DNA of 64,000 nt from Euwallacea fornicatus (GCF_040115645.1 NC_089568.1:1364001-1428000); one strand, 5' to 3'. Shown: positions 10,717 through 21,907, counted from the stretch's first letter. The notes: generated by a model from the sequence alone, not told the origin. Numbers and translations are program-made.

Positions 10717-13700
10717 AACTCCATGGGAATATTACTTTCGGGCATCTTTCGTAAACTCTCATGTGCATATTTATATGTTCGATTGTTACTTAACGATTTC
10801 AAAGCATACCGATCGCCTTCTAATACTTCAGTTATTAAGAAAGGCCCTTTGAATTTTGGGTCAAGTTTTGTCTGGTGTCTTTCCTCGTTTTTGGGTAAAA
10901 CAAAATCCCCAACTTTATGTCTAATTATTTTTGCCCTTACCCGATCAAATCTTAGCTTATCATAATCGGCTACATTCTTCATGGCTTTTACTGCCCTATT
11001 CCTAAGTTCCTCAATGTTACAGGTTAAATTATCATTGTCTACACTATCTACTACTAATCCTAACGGTCGAGCAACCCTTCCAACTAATAATTCCAAAGGA
11101 GTAGCCTTTATAGAACGATGGATCGTGCAATTCAAAGCCAATTGGATGTCTTCCAGCGCGTCTTGCCAAGACCTATCACTAGTTTCAATAGCCGTCATCA
11201 TATTTTTGAGCGTACTCATAACCCTTTCTACTTGCCCATTAGCCCTACTAGTACCAGTTGCTACCAAGTGTAATTTTATACTTTGCAAGGAACAAAATTC
11301 ACGAAATTCCTTACTCGAGAAACACCTTCCCTGATCAGCAATTATTCGCACCGGTACACCAAACAGTGAAATAGCAAATTTTATAGCTTTGATACAACTA
11401 CTAGAATCAATTTTTAAGGTGTGGTATAGAAGGGTATATTTGGTGAACGCATCTACTGCAACTATTACATATTCTTTCAGGTCACTCTTCCCACTTAATT
11501 TTCCCGTTATATCCAGGTGTATAGTATGCCACGGAATTGCTACTTTTGGGATAGGATGAAGTTCTGACTGAATTTTCCCTGTACTTGATTTCGATAATTT
11601 GCATGTGATGCAGTTATCGACGAATTTACGCACATACTTTGTCATGTGTTCGAACCAATAATGCTCGTAAACTTTGTCCAGAGTTTTGTCCCAGCCCAAA
11701 TGCATAATCGATTCGTGTACCTGGTTGATCACAGACCATCTAAAAGCGCGAGGAATGATAGGTAGACACCTACTTCTTCCATTTCGTTGAATTTTCCGAT
11801 GTACTATTCCTGTCCTTATTTCATAAGTTTTTGCAATAGTTTCAGGTAATTCATTATTTTGAATCTTAGATACTAACGCTACTAGTTCTCCATCTTTACG
11901 CTGTTCCGCTAGCAACCAGTTACTCGAAATTTTAGCAAGATTTACCCGTTTCTCTACTACCCTACTATGAGATCTCTCCGGACGATTCTGATTTATCGGA
12001 ACTTGGTTTCGGGAAAAGAAATCAGCATGAGCCATTCGTTTTCCTTCCCTATATTCGATATCAAAATCATACGCTTGCAAGAATGCCCACCATCGATGTA
12101 CTCTAGGTGTCAAATCGAGCTTGTTTCGCGAAGATTTTAGTGAATTACAATCGGTAAATACAGTAAATCGTCGTCCTTGCAAATAGTGCCTGAAATGTTT
12201 AATAGCGTTCACTACCGCCAAAGTCTCTAATTCGTAAGAATGATATTTAGATTCCGTGTTTGAGGTCCTCTTACTAAAATATTCTACAACTCGCGGTAAA
12301 CTGTCTACTTTTTGTATAAGTATTGCCCCATAACCATCTGCACTTGCATCCGTATACAATTCAATAGGATATTGTGGATCAAATATCATCAAAACAGGTT
12401 CGTTAGTCAACAATGAAATCACTTGTTTGCGAATAGATTCATGTTCAGGCTTCCACTGGAAGTCCTTTTTACACGAAGTCATTTGATAAAGAGATTTCAT
12501 CATCTGTGAGAATTTAGGGATAAATTTTCTGAAATACGAAGATAATCCGATGAATTGTCTTAACTGGGTGACGGTTTGTGGCGGTGGCAAGGAGGTCAAA
12601 GCTTGAATTTTCCTCGCGTTTGGCCGGACTTCGCCATTACTGACTTCATAACCCAAATATTGGACAGTACTTTTGAGAAAAGAGCATTTTTTTATATTGA
12701 AAGAAAATCCGGCTTTTGTGAATCTTTCTAATACTGTTCTCATCCGTGCGATTGATTCATCCACTGTTGTTCCCAAAATCATGATATCATCCATGTACAC
12801 TACGACATATGAATATGCTAGATCTCCCAGCGCATTTATCACAGCTCGTTGAAAAACAGCCGGAGCATTTTTTAAGCCAAAAGGCATAGCTAACCACTCA
12901 TACTGACCCTCCGGAGTAACAAAAGCCGTTCGTTCAATTGAATCTTCGTGCACAGGAATCTGATGAAACCCGCTCGCCATGTCCAGACATGTAAAGTATT
13001 TTGAGCCAGATAACCTAGCGATCTGCTCAGAAATAAGCGGTAATGGGAATTTGTCAGAAACCGTATTCGCATTTAATTCGCGGTAATCTACACATAGACG
13101 GTGCGAGCCGTCTTTCTTTTTGACAAGCAACATTGGGCTCGAAAATGGGGAACAACTAGGCCGAATTACACCTGCTTCTAGTAGTTCGTCAATTCTATTC
13201 CTAACTATCTGTTTTTCGTCTGGACTGAGGCGGTACGCCCTTCTCTGCACGGTTTTATTAGAATCGACTAGCCGAATTTTCAATTTTCCAGTCGACACTC
13301 GTGTACGCGGAATCTGCTTAATAAAATAATCAGAAAATTCTGATAATACGCTTATTAAGAAGGATCTGTCTTTGCCAGTAACATCGGTTTCTATTTCGTT
13401 CAAATCAAATTTGTCACTGTTTACTTTCGCTACACATGCACTAACGGATAAAGATGTAAAAAGATCAACCCTATCATTTGTCATGGCAACGTTAAAACCT
13501 TGGCTAAGAATTTCACGACCAATCATTATATTACAATTCAAGTATGTGTCTGGTATTACGTGAAACAAAATTTCAATTAAAATTCCATTTATAATTACTT
13601 CAGCTCGAATCTGAATTGTACTAAATACAGTAGCATTACCTATGCCCTTTAGCGTTACTACTTTATCAAATCTTTTACCATGGAATTTACTAGCTACTTT

Positions 13701-14741
13701 TTCTACCATCAATGAACAATCTGCCCCAGAATCAAAATAAAAATGATACGTCTCACCCGAATGAATCAAAGTGCCAGTTGGTCCAGAGATATGACACATA
13801 TTGACCCGCTTCACATTGGCCTCTTTCTTTCCAGAAGATGTTGATGCCCTCGCTTCATGGTTAGTACATCTTGTCGAGATGTGTCCAACCTCACCGCATT
13901 TAAAGCAAGTCACTGAGTCTTTGTGATTGAAATTTGTTGATATCCTTGTATCCGAACCATTTCTTTCTTGCCTTTTGAAACGGCAGTCGGCGATTTTGTG
14001 GCCAAGTTTTCCACAACGATGGCACCTGACGCTTATTACTTTGGGTTTTTTTGAATCTATCTCCGTCGATAGTTCGGGTATTTTCCGTTTTCCATACGAA
14101 AAGGCTTTCAGTTCTTGTTGCAACTGTGTTCTCGTCGTAATTTTTGTAGTAAATAGTGTACGTTGCAATCGTCCATCAAACTTTGCCATATGGGTCAGCA
14201 CTGTGGCTATTGCGATTTCTTCGGTCGTCATGGATTTCCATCTAGTCATTAACGAATTCATCAAGCGTGTTCCATATATCGATAGACATTCTCCTTCTTT
14301 CGGTTTACTATTCAGGATAGCTGTCAACTTGGCAGCCGGTGTTTCAGCGCCTTCAAAACGTTCAATGAATAGGTCCTTAAATTGTGACCAAGTGATGCCC
14401 GAAAAACAAATTTCAGGGAGCCATTGAGACGCACTTCCTTCCAGGGCTTTACTAAGTGTAATTATCAGATTACTTCCCTCCAATGGATTTTCTCCCATAC
14501 ACATGTCCACTGCTGCACACCAGGCTAGTGGTTCGGCTCCAAACTTTTCCGGGTCAAACTTAGGTAGAGTCACATTCGCGTTGTTTTTCACCGGTTGCGC
14601 GGCTTTCATCGCGTTGATTAACTGCAACGTATTTTCTTTTTGTGCGTCTAATAAACTACGCCACTGTTCTTGAGAAATCACTAGATGCGCGTCCGATCCC
14701 ACTTCTGATGTCGGGGAAACGTTAGGAATATTCTCCATCAT
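10524..14741 (-). CDS. Gag-Pol polyprotein, Ty3/Gypsy type
   Basis: A 1405-residue frame with ATG at 14739-14741. Order: Gag (about 1-300) with two CCHC zinc knuckles, CHRCGKLGHKIADC near 237 and CFKCGEVGHISTRC near 277; aspartic protease with DSGAD near 335; reverse transcriptase with VVVYMDDIM near 647; RNase H with LYTDASADG near 794; integrase with an HHCC finger starting near 1006 and a DDE core near Asp1075, Asp1134 and Glu1170 (D-35-E spacing); then a C-terminal run of seven 9-residue repeats (about 1342-1405). The protein copies element RNA into DNA and inserts it. Gag and Pol are fused without a visible frameshift, so Gag excess must arise by another route. The first 11 codons lie in the 5' LTR. 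No chromodomain or env was seen. All catalytic motifs look intact. Confidence 0.95.
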   Translation of the reverse strand: MMENIPNVSPTSEVGSDAHLVISQEQWRSLLDAQKENTLQLINAMKAAQPVKNNANVTLPKFDPEKFGAEPLAWCAAVDMCMGENPLEGSNLIITLSKALEGSASQWLPEICFSGITWSQFKDLFIERFEGAETPAAKLTAILNSKPKEGECLSIYGTRLMNSLMTRWKSMTTEEIAIATVLTHMAKFDGRLQRTLFTTKITTRTQLQQELKAFSYGKRKIPELSTEIDSKKPKVISVRCHRCGKLGHKIADCRFKRQERNGSDTRISTNFNHKDSVTCFKCGEVGHISTRCTNHEARASTSSGKKEANVKRVNMCHISGPTGTLIHSGETYHFYFDSGADCSLMVEKVASKFHGKRFDKVVTLKGIGNATVFSTIQIRAEVIINGILIEILFHVIPDTYLNCNIMIGREILSQGFNVAMTNDRVDLFTSLSVSACVAKVNSDKFDLNEIETDVTGKDRSFLISVLSEFSDYFIKQIPRTRVSTGKLKIRLVDSNKTVQRRAYRLSPDEKQIVRNRIDELLEAGVIRPSCSPFSSPMLLVKKKDGSHRLCVDYRELNANTVSDKFPLPLISEQIARLSGSKYFTCLDMASGFHQIPVHEDSIERTAFVTPEGQYEWLAMPFGLKNAPAVFQRAVINALGDLAYSYVVVYMDDIMILGTTVDESIARMRTVLERFTKAGFSFNIKKCSFLKSTVQYLGYEVSNGEVRPNARKIQALTSLPPPQTVTQLRQFIGLSSYFRKFIPKFSQMMKSLYQMTSCKKDFQWKPEHESIRKQVISLLTNEPVLMIFDPQYPIELYTDASADGYGAILIQKVDSLPRVVEYFSKRTSNTESKYHSYELETLAVVNAIKHFRHYLQGRRFTVFTDCNSLKSSRNKLDLTPRVHRWWAFLQAYDFDIEYREGKRMAHADFFSRNQVPINQNRPERSHSRVVEKRVNLAKISSNWLLAEQRKDGELVALVSKIQNNELPETIAKTYEIRTGIVHRKIQRNGRSRCLPIIPRAFRWSVINQVHESIMHLGWDKTLDKVYEHYWFEHMTKYVRKFVDNCITCKLSKSSTGKIQSELHPIPKVAIPWHTIHLDITGKLSGKSDLKEYVIVAVDAFTKYTLLYHTLKIDSSSCIKAIKFAISLFGVPVRIIADQGRCFSSKEFREFCSLQSIKLHLVATGTSRANGQVERVMSTLKNMMTAIETSDRSWQDALEDIQLALNCTIHRSIKATPLELLVGRVARPLGLVVDSVDNDNLTCNIEELRNRAVKAMKNVADYDKLRFDRVRAKIIRHKVGDFVLPKNEERHQTKLDPKFKGPFLITEVLEGDRYALKSLSNNRTYKYAHESLRKMPESNIPMEFENVERDVSGENVERDVSGENVERDVSGENVERDVSGENVERDVSVENVERDVSEENVERDVSE
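14695..14708 (-). promoter_or_regulatory. Putative primer-binding site overlapping gag
   Basis: Directly after the 5' LTR, the minus strand reads TCAGAAGTGGGATC, resembling the inner part of tRNA-complementary primer sites of the form TGGTGTCAGAAGTGGG. The expected TGGTG complement of a tRNA CCA end is missing and replaced by the LTR end CCGACA. The 14 bases also encode residues 12-16 of Gag. The tRNA identity is not established. Confidence 0.4.
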
Positions 14742-15069
14742 TGATAATTTTGATGTTTTATTAAGTAAATTGATAGTAAGGCAAGGCTAACGAATTCACC
14801 ACTACTCGACCGCAACCTTTCCCTTCTTTTCAATTACTGCCTTCTTCACAGTTCCCATCCCCCGTGGTCCTCTTGACTTAAGGGATGGTACCTGTTCGTC
14901 CTAGTTTTCCCACGGACCGAAACTGCACACATGGCCCTTAATTGCGTCGGTAATGGTGACCTCGTTCGACAGTGCTTTATCTCCACGATAAACCTGTCAA
15001 CCTGCTCTTCAGCCTTATTGCTAACTCAAATTTTACATTTAAAACTTAAGAACTAATAAATCTCCGACA
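14709..15069 (-). repeat. 5' LTR of the Ty3/Gypsy element, carrying the gag start
   Basis: 361 bp, matching the 3' LTR without visible difference. On the minus strand an AATAAA (14757-14762) is followed 16 bases later by the gag ATG (14739-14741) and a second ATG. Eleven codons are read before the LTR ends exactly on a codon boundary. R must therefore start upstream of AATAAA, and U5 is very short. No canonical TATA box was evident. Confidence 0.95.
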
Positions 15070-15079
15070 TATATATATA

Positions 15080-15950
15080 CAGGATGTCCGGATACTCCGT
15101 GTGCAACGCTCTATCAGATATAGTACAACTCGTCATAAGTCGATTTAACTAGATTTGTCTTAGTACGAAAGTTGATAATAACGGAGCTACAGGGTGACAT
15201 AGTTGAAAAAGGAAATGAGATTTTGTTTAATATCTCTTGACTTCTTCAAACTAATTTCACGAAGTTTTGTGTTCAGGGGTTTTTTGGGATGAGAAATTCA
15301 AATTTATAAACGATTTTGATGTATCTTCTAGAGGGCACCACAAGCGACCATTAGGACACTTTTAAACCGTCAAAACTTTTTTCTGCCACAGTGTATGTCA
15401 ATTTCCAATAGAAAAATCTTTTAACCTATCTTTTCTGCTTAAAAAAGGTATACTTGTGGAATGTCGCTAAAGTCAACTGTTTAAAAGATATTTGCAATTT
15501 TATTAATAGATGCAGTTTTTATTTCAAAGCATTTTATTACAAAAATTTCATAGCAAACGCTCAAAATGCGCACCATTTTCTTGCATGCACAAATTAATTC
15601 TTTTCAAAAAATTAAAGTGCATTCTCTGCACAACTTCCGGCCTATTCCTCACATCGTTAACTGCATTGAAAACTCTATTATGTAACTCTTGAATATGGTA
15701 AATTGATGTCGAATAAACTTTTGATTTCAAAACACTCCACGAAAAAAAGTCACATGGCATCAAGTCTGGAGATCGTGGAGGCCATTGTACTGGAGCGTCA
15801 TTTCCCCTTCCAATCCATCTCCCAGGAAATGCATGATTTAAATATTGTTTAATATTGAGGGTATAATGCGGAGGCGCCCCATCTTGCATGAGCCACATGC
15901 CATCACGAATTAATAACGATATGTTTTCCAACAAGTCCTATCAACCGTTA
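15080..15950 (-). mobile_element. Truncated mariner-like element
   Basis: The left tip reads TA-CAGGATGTCC at 15078-15089, next to the AT microsatellite that hosts the LTR element. The body carries a 3' transposase fragment on the minus strand. Beyond about 15935 the coding signal stops and no opposite terminal repeat was identified, so the 5' half is missing. Confidence 0.65.
15548..15934 (-). pseudogene. Mariner-like transposase, C-terminal fragment
   Basis: A 128-codon open stretch lacking its own ATG at the 5' edge. It shows the second catalytic block (MQDGAPPHY), then RWIGRG and RSPDLMPCDFF with the final Asp, then a typical C-terminus ending GAHFERLL. The first catalytic Asp and the whole DNA-binding domain are absent. 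In complete relatives this protein of about 340 residues excises and inserts the element at TA. The fragment cannot be active. Confidence 0.85.
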
Positions 15951-18900
15951 TTGGTCTTTCTGTCCATGATATAAATTACTAAACTTATTGTTTTATATAA
16001 TCTATGAGAAAAAAGAAGAAGGAACAGAAATCTTTTGAATCAGTTGCACTATTTAAATTTACAGGCTGTAATGCTCTAACAGGGTTGTAATGGGGAGTTG
16101 TAGATTTGACTGTCTTGTTCGTCTTGTCAGACACAGTGGGGTTACTATTGCCCCGTTGTCAGGATTGTCCTTCCATTTCGTTTGCATGTCCAAAATTCTT
16201 ACAAATACATTTTTTAATATTATATAAATTTTTAATAAAAAAATTCTTTTAATTTCGTGTTGCTCAAGTAGCCGTTTTCAACGTAAAAAATAACTTTCCA
16301 TTACTGTGCCTACCAAAAAACCTTCGCGGGTTTCCAAGTGAAATTTTTTAAAATTCTTTCAAAGAAATTGATCTAATTTTCTTTCAGCAGAAGTAGAGAA
16401 CACGGGGGCAAACATGTGTATGACATGCGTCTTCGCAACGTAATCTTATTCTTCCAAACGGTCGAAAACAATCTGTAAATTTATTCTCTAGACAGGACGT
16501 GAAAATAATGATCAAGTTCGAAGAAATATTTTTTCTCAAAAAATTTAGTGACGAATTATACTATTTTCTGCTGACAAGATGTTACAGCGGATCTCAATAC
16601 GGCGGTTGATGAAAAATATATACCTAAACCATAATAAATTTAAACAAACCGTTAAAGAACGCAGTAAAACTTAATATTAAATCAAATATTAATATGTTAA
16701 ATTGAGTTTCTTAGGTTCATATACCCACAAGATGAAACGCAAACCTGAGCAAAACAGAACTATCCTACGAAATTTTTAAAACAAAACAACGTCAAGACGA
16801 CGTACACACTGTAAAGCGCTTACTCGGTATACAGGGCGTTTAACAGAAGGTTTTCGGTGGGAGATAGACGGGGTCATTTTGAATCTATATAGTGATATCT
16901 GTGTTTATATAAAATATTATCGTTTTTGAAACATCGGCTTTCTTAAATTGTTATACGAAATTATTTAGTTAACAAAATTAATTAATTTTTTTTAGCATTA
17001 AATGCTTTCGGAAATCATTAAAAATATTCTTAATACGCATGTCAAGAAGGCAAAACAAAAATTAATTAATAATAATTATTAAAAACGTTTATCTAGTTTA
17101 ATTAATGTGTCAAAATACTTCGTTTGCAAATTATCTTGATTATTAAAAAAGAATTCTTCAATGCGAGGCTAGATCTAGAAATTCCATCAGTCTTAAAAAC
17201 TTCTCGGGTGCACGCCCTTTCAATCGACATACGCCATTTTGACAGAATTGTGGGTCACGAAGCTGAAGACAGCGAAGAACCATACAAAGTAACAATCGAC
17301 ATTAAATTGAAATACGTATTAATCATTTAAAAACTTAGAGCTCTTTTAAAGCTTAAACAATACCACGTAATTTGAGTGTAATGATCGGTAGAAACATTTT
17401 AACACGAAACCTCTCCATTCAAAACATTTAGGCAAAATCCACTTCCTGTATATGAAAATTTGCTTGTTTCTTCTTTCCTCGATTGGCAAGTCGTTACATT
17501 CCAAAACAGATTCCAATTCCTTGGGAATCCAATATACATTGCAAAAGTGCAACCCAATAGATAGTAATAATAGTTAATAATTGCATAACGATTCAATCAA
17601 CAAGCTGACGAGTGCTAGATGCATTAAGTAAAATATTTCCTCTTACCAAGTAAGCAAAAGCAAGATGATTTGAGAGGTATTCCTGGGCAGCACGAGTGTC
17701 AGCAGCAATATTAAAACGAAATCGCGGCTCCATTAAAGAAGGAATGTGAAAATATCCGCCACAGTCTCTAGAAATTACCGTATGAAATTATTTAGTTTAA
17801 GTTCTTAGACGATCTTCTTTGATATAATATCAAGGTTCCGCTTTAGCACACATTCCAACTAATTACTCTCACATCACACGGCGATCATTTGGCGTGGCCC
17901 GAGTGAAAGTTTATATAACATCATCGATTCAAGGCACTAATTTCCTTGAAAAATTATTTACATTTCGTAATTTTAATAATGAATCGTTTGAGAAAATATT
18001 GATTTTATGGCCGTGACCACTAAAGTGCTGTTAAGCAAAAAGTAAATTAAAAATTGTGCTGCACCGCTGTTAACACACAGATACAACTTCCGCAACGAAA
18101 ATTTCCGATTTGGAATAATTGAAAATGAGAAAACAACAATTTCAGCAGAGCATGAAGAAACATCATCGATTATCTTACAATATTAAACGTAAATCCCAAG
18201 ATGCAAATCTACAGAGCGTTCGAACTTGTTCATGCACCGAGATGTAATTAAGATGATTTTTTAAGGTCGACGCAGCAAATCATGCAGCGACGCTATGAGT
18301 AACTTTTATTGTTCAATTCTATGAAAATGAGGATCCTTCAGGTGGTAATCTTGTTTGCGTAAACTTATATTGCTCATTAGGAATATATGCGTTCGCCTTT
18401 TTGATGTACTGCGTTAATTCGAATTACACTGCATTATGTTAATTGATTGTTTACTTTCAATTATTCATCTGCTTGTATTGTTTAATTTATTAGAGTTGTC
18501 CTTCGTCTACGGGGAAAAAGCTTGTAGTCTGTAGTTTGTCATGCTGTGTCATCAGCAAATTTGTTTCGTATGGGGTAGGTTATGTTTTCGCCTTGTTCCA
18601 CATAAATTTATGGATTTAGTAATATACCTGTTATTATATAAGAGCCCCTTATGCCACATTCGCGTGCTGAGCAGAAAGGATTTTGCTATTTTAAAATTTG
18701 CTATCGCAATTTTAATGATTTTTAGTGTATTTCTTAATTGGTCACATAAAGAGCCATTTTTAACACTCGTAAATGTATGAGTAGTAAAGAAAATCCTTCA
18801 CCGTTGTTACAGCTCAGATAAAACCATCTAGTTTGCCGAAACTGTGGTACAAAATAGCACTCAGAGAGGGTACTTTACATTGAAACATATCTTGCTCACA

Positions 18901-20340
18901 CAGCGTCTCGATCTTCCTTGGTGCTCTGCCCCTGTCCTTCATTTACTTTATCATTAAGTTATGCCGCGGCATATATCAACATGCGAGTTTTATAAGACAT
19001 GCCAAATAAAGCGTCCATCTTTTTCTGTTGCAGTAAGTCCTTAACAGGGATCAAAAATTAGCATCGCAATTGCACCAATGGGAAATAGAGAGAAGTGTTT
19101 TCATTCAAGCCTTGAAACTGGTATCCTTCTTCGGAAAAGCCATTTCTCAGGGGTACCATAGAAATGGCAGCTAAGTCTCTTTGGTGAAATTCTCCTTTTG
19201 ACTGCATCTTTAGGTGCCAACCGTCACTGCGGCTATACTTCCTCGGTGGAAGTAAGAATACATTATTATTATTCCCATTTTCCCAAAACTCATTTCTAGA
19301 AGTGTAATCGATTGAAGCCCCATTTTAAAGGTAGTTTCACTCTCGTTATAGCTTCTATATTGGAACTGACTACCATTACCCCCGTATATATGACAGCCCG
19401 TCAAAATCTATAGGGAAAAAAGCTTTTAGTTAATAATTAATTTGCTGCTGACTTTACAATGAGGGCGGGGAAACTTTTAAATGAAAGACATCATTGAATC
19501 GTTTTGATAGGGGCGAGATTTGCCCATGATCGTACAATTCATGAGTGCTGCCAAATTACACCCGAATTGTAACGTAACGTAAGACGACGCTTTGAAGAAA
19601 AATCATTTTGTTGCATGGTGGTAAATGGCGGTAATTTCCAACGTTTAATAAAATTGATTAGAAAAGTAATGTGAACGTTTTTTTTTTCATTTACCCACCT
19701 TTTCAACAAAAAAATTACAAATAAAGAAAGTTTTTGAAAATTGAGGGTTAAAACTCGCTTCCGTTAAAACGATCCAGTGATATCTCACTTTCGAAGGTCT
19801 TCCTACCCTTATTTCGAAGTCGGCAGCTCTTATTGTGACGAATTAATTATTACCTAAAACTCTTTTCCCCCTCAGACTTGAGCAACCTGTTATATCAACG
19901 AGGATAGTGGCAGAGACTTCAAGCTTGGAGGTTACAGCCAGGATGCATTTGAGGTATCGCTCAACGCCCCGTGGCATTAGAAATTTTGGGAGTACCTGTC
20001 ACCTCCGTTCAGGGGTTGCAGTTAAAGTGTTGAAAATGTAATGAAAAATGTTTCCTCTCGAATCAAAAATCGGAGTGTTCGAGCATTTTCACAGATTTTC
20101 GTTTTAGATATAAAGGAGTAAAGTTTTTGTTGGGCCACCCTGTGCACATAAGCCGAGGTATTAACGTTTAAAATAACTTAAAATTATACTAATTAAGAAG
20201 GACACTTAACCAGCTTTATTGCCCATAGATAATGCTCTGATTCCAGGAATTCTGTTTCTTCTTCGGTTCAATATTCAGGATAATTAACCAAGGCTGCAAT
20301 TTTCCAGCATAACATTTTTGAAACGAAGTCTTTGTACGTA
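15951..20340. other. AT-rich DNA with scattered repeat fragments
   Basis: Contains a partial family R copy (about 16200-16420), an orphan TA-CAGGGCG end near 16832 and an orphan CACCCTG end near 20142 (reads inward as ACAGGGTGGCCCAAC). Short open frames (17124-17330, 17346-17596, 18541-18780, 19210-19404) show no motif. No host exon recognised. Confidence 0.35.
16200..16420 (+). repeat. Interspersed repeat family R, partial copy
   Basis: Shares blocks with 57410-57570, including CTCAAGTAGCCGTT, CCAAAAAACC and GGTTTCCAAGTG, followed by an AGTAGAGA tract. Divergent and non-coding. Both edges are fuzzy. Confidence 0.55.
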
Positions 20341-20739
20341 TACAGGGTTCCCTATATTAAACTATGCACTTTAAAAGGCACATTAAATCTCTCTAATCAA
20401 ATTAAAAAATCTTTTATTGGATATATAGCTGATTATACGGGATTTATTGTTAATTGAGGTAACTATTTAAGGTTTAAAACTCATATCTTCTAAATGCCTT
20501 CCGACAGCTTCAATGTGGTTTCGAGGTCTAAATTCAAAATAAAACGCGATACCAAAGAATGCAGATATTGATTCGCAAAAGAAAAATTCATTAATTTTAT
20601 TAAGATTCAAATTAATTATCAAAACGAATAGGTCTGTAACAATTTTTCCATCTCTGCTTGTTCGTCATTGACGTGAAAATTCTCGTCAACTGTTAAAGAA
20701 AAACTCCATAGTCAAAAAGTCGTTATTTGGTGTCGTACA

Positions 20740-20894
20740 GCAACAATTCTGCAGGTGAAAGAACGGATTCAAAATGAAACTGCAAGAATATCCGAGACTT
20801 ATTCCTCCGGGTGATACAAAATTTTGGACTTGATATTTAGCATCGGATTGAAGTCGATGGAGGGCATTTGGAAGACATAATTTTTAAAAATTGA
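20740..20894 (+). pseudogene. Mariner-like transposase C-terminal remnant
   Basis: Readable pieces are VKERIQNETARIS and, in another frame, IEVDGGHFEDIIFKN followed by TGA. The DGGHFE box is the standard C-terminal motif of mariner-like transposases. At least one frameshift separates the pieces, and all catalytic motifs are lost. Confidence 0.6.
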
Positions 20895-20937
20895 ACCATC
20901 ATTCAAATTAATCATAAATCCGAAAAAATTAGCTATA

Positions 20938-21817
20938 CAGGTTGTTTTATGAGCATACAGACAAACTTTTAGGGGATATAAAGCTCATAAACACAAAGAT
21001 TTAGATCGAATAAAGGCAGATCCGAAATTGCCTCGTTTTCAAGATACAGATTGTTTAATTCCTTTTTTTTTTAAGTATTTTTTAAACATTTCAAAAACGT
21101 TTGAGATGCGGACATGAACTTTGAGATGCGTTATGGCGAGATAGGTGTGCGTGTTCTGGAGTGGGCAGAATATTTCCATGGCAGCGTCCATGCGGCAATC
21201 CAACCTTTCCACACGTGTAAATGACTCAAAATTTAACGGGACCATGCTTGGGACAAAGGGTAATATTTTACAATTGCCATGTTGCTCACATGTTTGTGTT
21301 CATGTCTTCTACATCTACTAAAAGAAAATTAAATTTATTTTTTCTAGAATATTTTTAAAAATTCGCACTTGGTAACCTATACCAGTTTTTCGGTAAACAT
21401 AGGGAAAACATAGTATTTTTCATCTTGAAAATAACAGAGACTTGAGCAACAAAACGCTAGGAGGCCTTTTTTATTAAAAATTGATGAAATATTAAAAATA
21501 CATATTTGCATTGAGAAAGTCAGTGGCGTACAATTTTTTCCATTAAAAACATGCCATTAAATGGCCCCAGGGATGTCACTAGGGTAGGTGGAAATACTCT
21601 ATTACATGTTCACATTTACCCCGCCAGAGGGTGTTCCTAACATTATGTCCTTATCCCAAACCATTTTCCAAGTACTTAGGAAATATTTGGAAAAATAAGA
21701 AATCAAACACTCTCTATCTTGGAGTTATTTTGTACCTAACTTTATTCGACATAAATTTTTGCTTTTATCAGCTCCATATGCCCTGAAAATTTGTCGAAAT
21801 GTTTATGAAACACCCTA
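20938..21817. repeat. Family R foldback pair (head-to-head arms)
   Basis: The plus-strand arm from 20938 (CAGGTTGTTTTATGAGC) and the minus-strand arm from 21817 (TAGGGTGTTTCATAAAC) start alike and align for about 260 bp. The minus arm continues alone to about 21300, matching the 57-kb copy. Either two copies inserted head to head, or one element has very unequal inverted arms. Non-coding; TA flanks at both tips. Confidence 0.6.
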
Positions 21818-21907
21818 TATATTAGTCCAATAAAAGATTTTTTTACTTTGATTAGAAAGTTTTCATTTGATTTTTAAAGTGCATAGTCTAATATGGGGAA
21901 CCCTGTA

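Larger units (their letters stand above)
9820..15069 (-). mobile_element. Complete Ty3/Gypsy LTR retrotransposon, probably young
   Basis: A 5250-bp element in minus orientation: 5' LTR 14709-15069, internal region 10181-14708, 3' LTR 9820-10180. Both LTRs are 361 bp, begin TGTCGG and end CCGACA (a perfect 6-bp inverted pair), and appear identical when read base by base. One Gag-Pol frame is uninterrupted and no env-like frame is present. The domain order protease, RT, RNase H, integrase defines Ty3/Gypsy (Metaviridae) rather than Ty1/Copia. Identical LTRs and an intact frame indicate recent insertion, because the two LTRs are copied from one template at integration. No usual polypurine tract adjoins the 3' LTR. 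Confidence 0.95.
20343..21905 (+). mobile_element. Mariner-like relic with a nested foldback repeat
   Basis: TA duplications at 20341-20342 and 21906-21907 flank ends reading CAGGGTTCCC on both sides. The two arms align over about 85 bp, including ACTATGCACTTTAAAA and TCTTTTATTGGA. A transposase C-terminal remnant lies at 20740-20894. The interval 20938-21817 is a separate, later insertion with its own TA ends. Most of the original coding region is gone. Confidence 0.75.

Noticed and set aside
10492..10965. 157-codon plus-strand open frame with a serine/threonine-rich repeat
   Set aside because: It is the antisense of the 27-bp array and the pol 3' end; the real coding strand is the minus strand with complete protein domains.
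15510..15692. Plus-strand open frame opposite the mariner fragment
   Set aside because: Antisense shadow of the transposase C-terminus.
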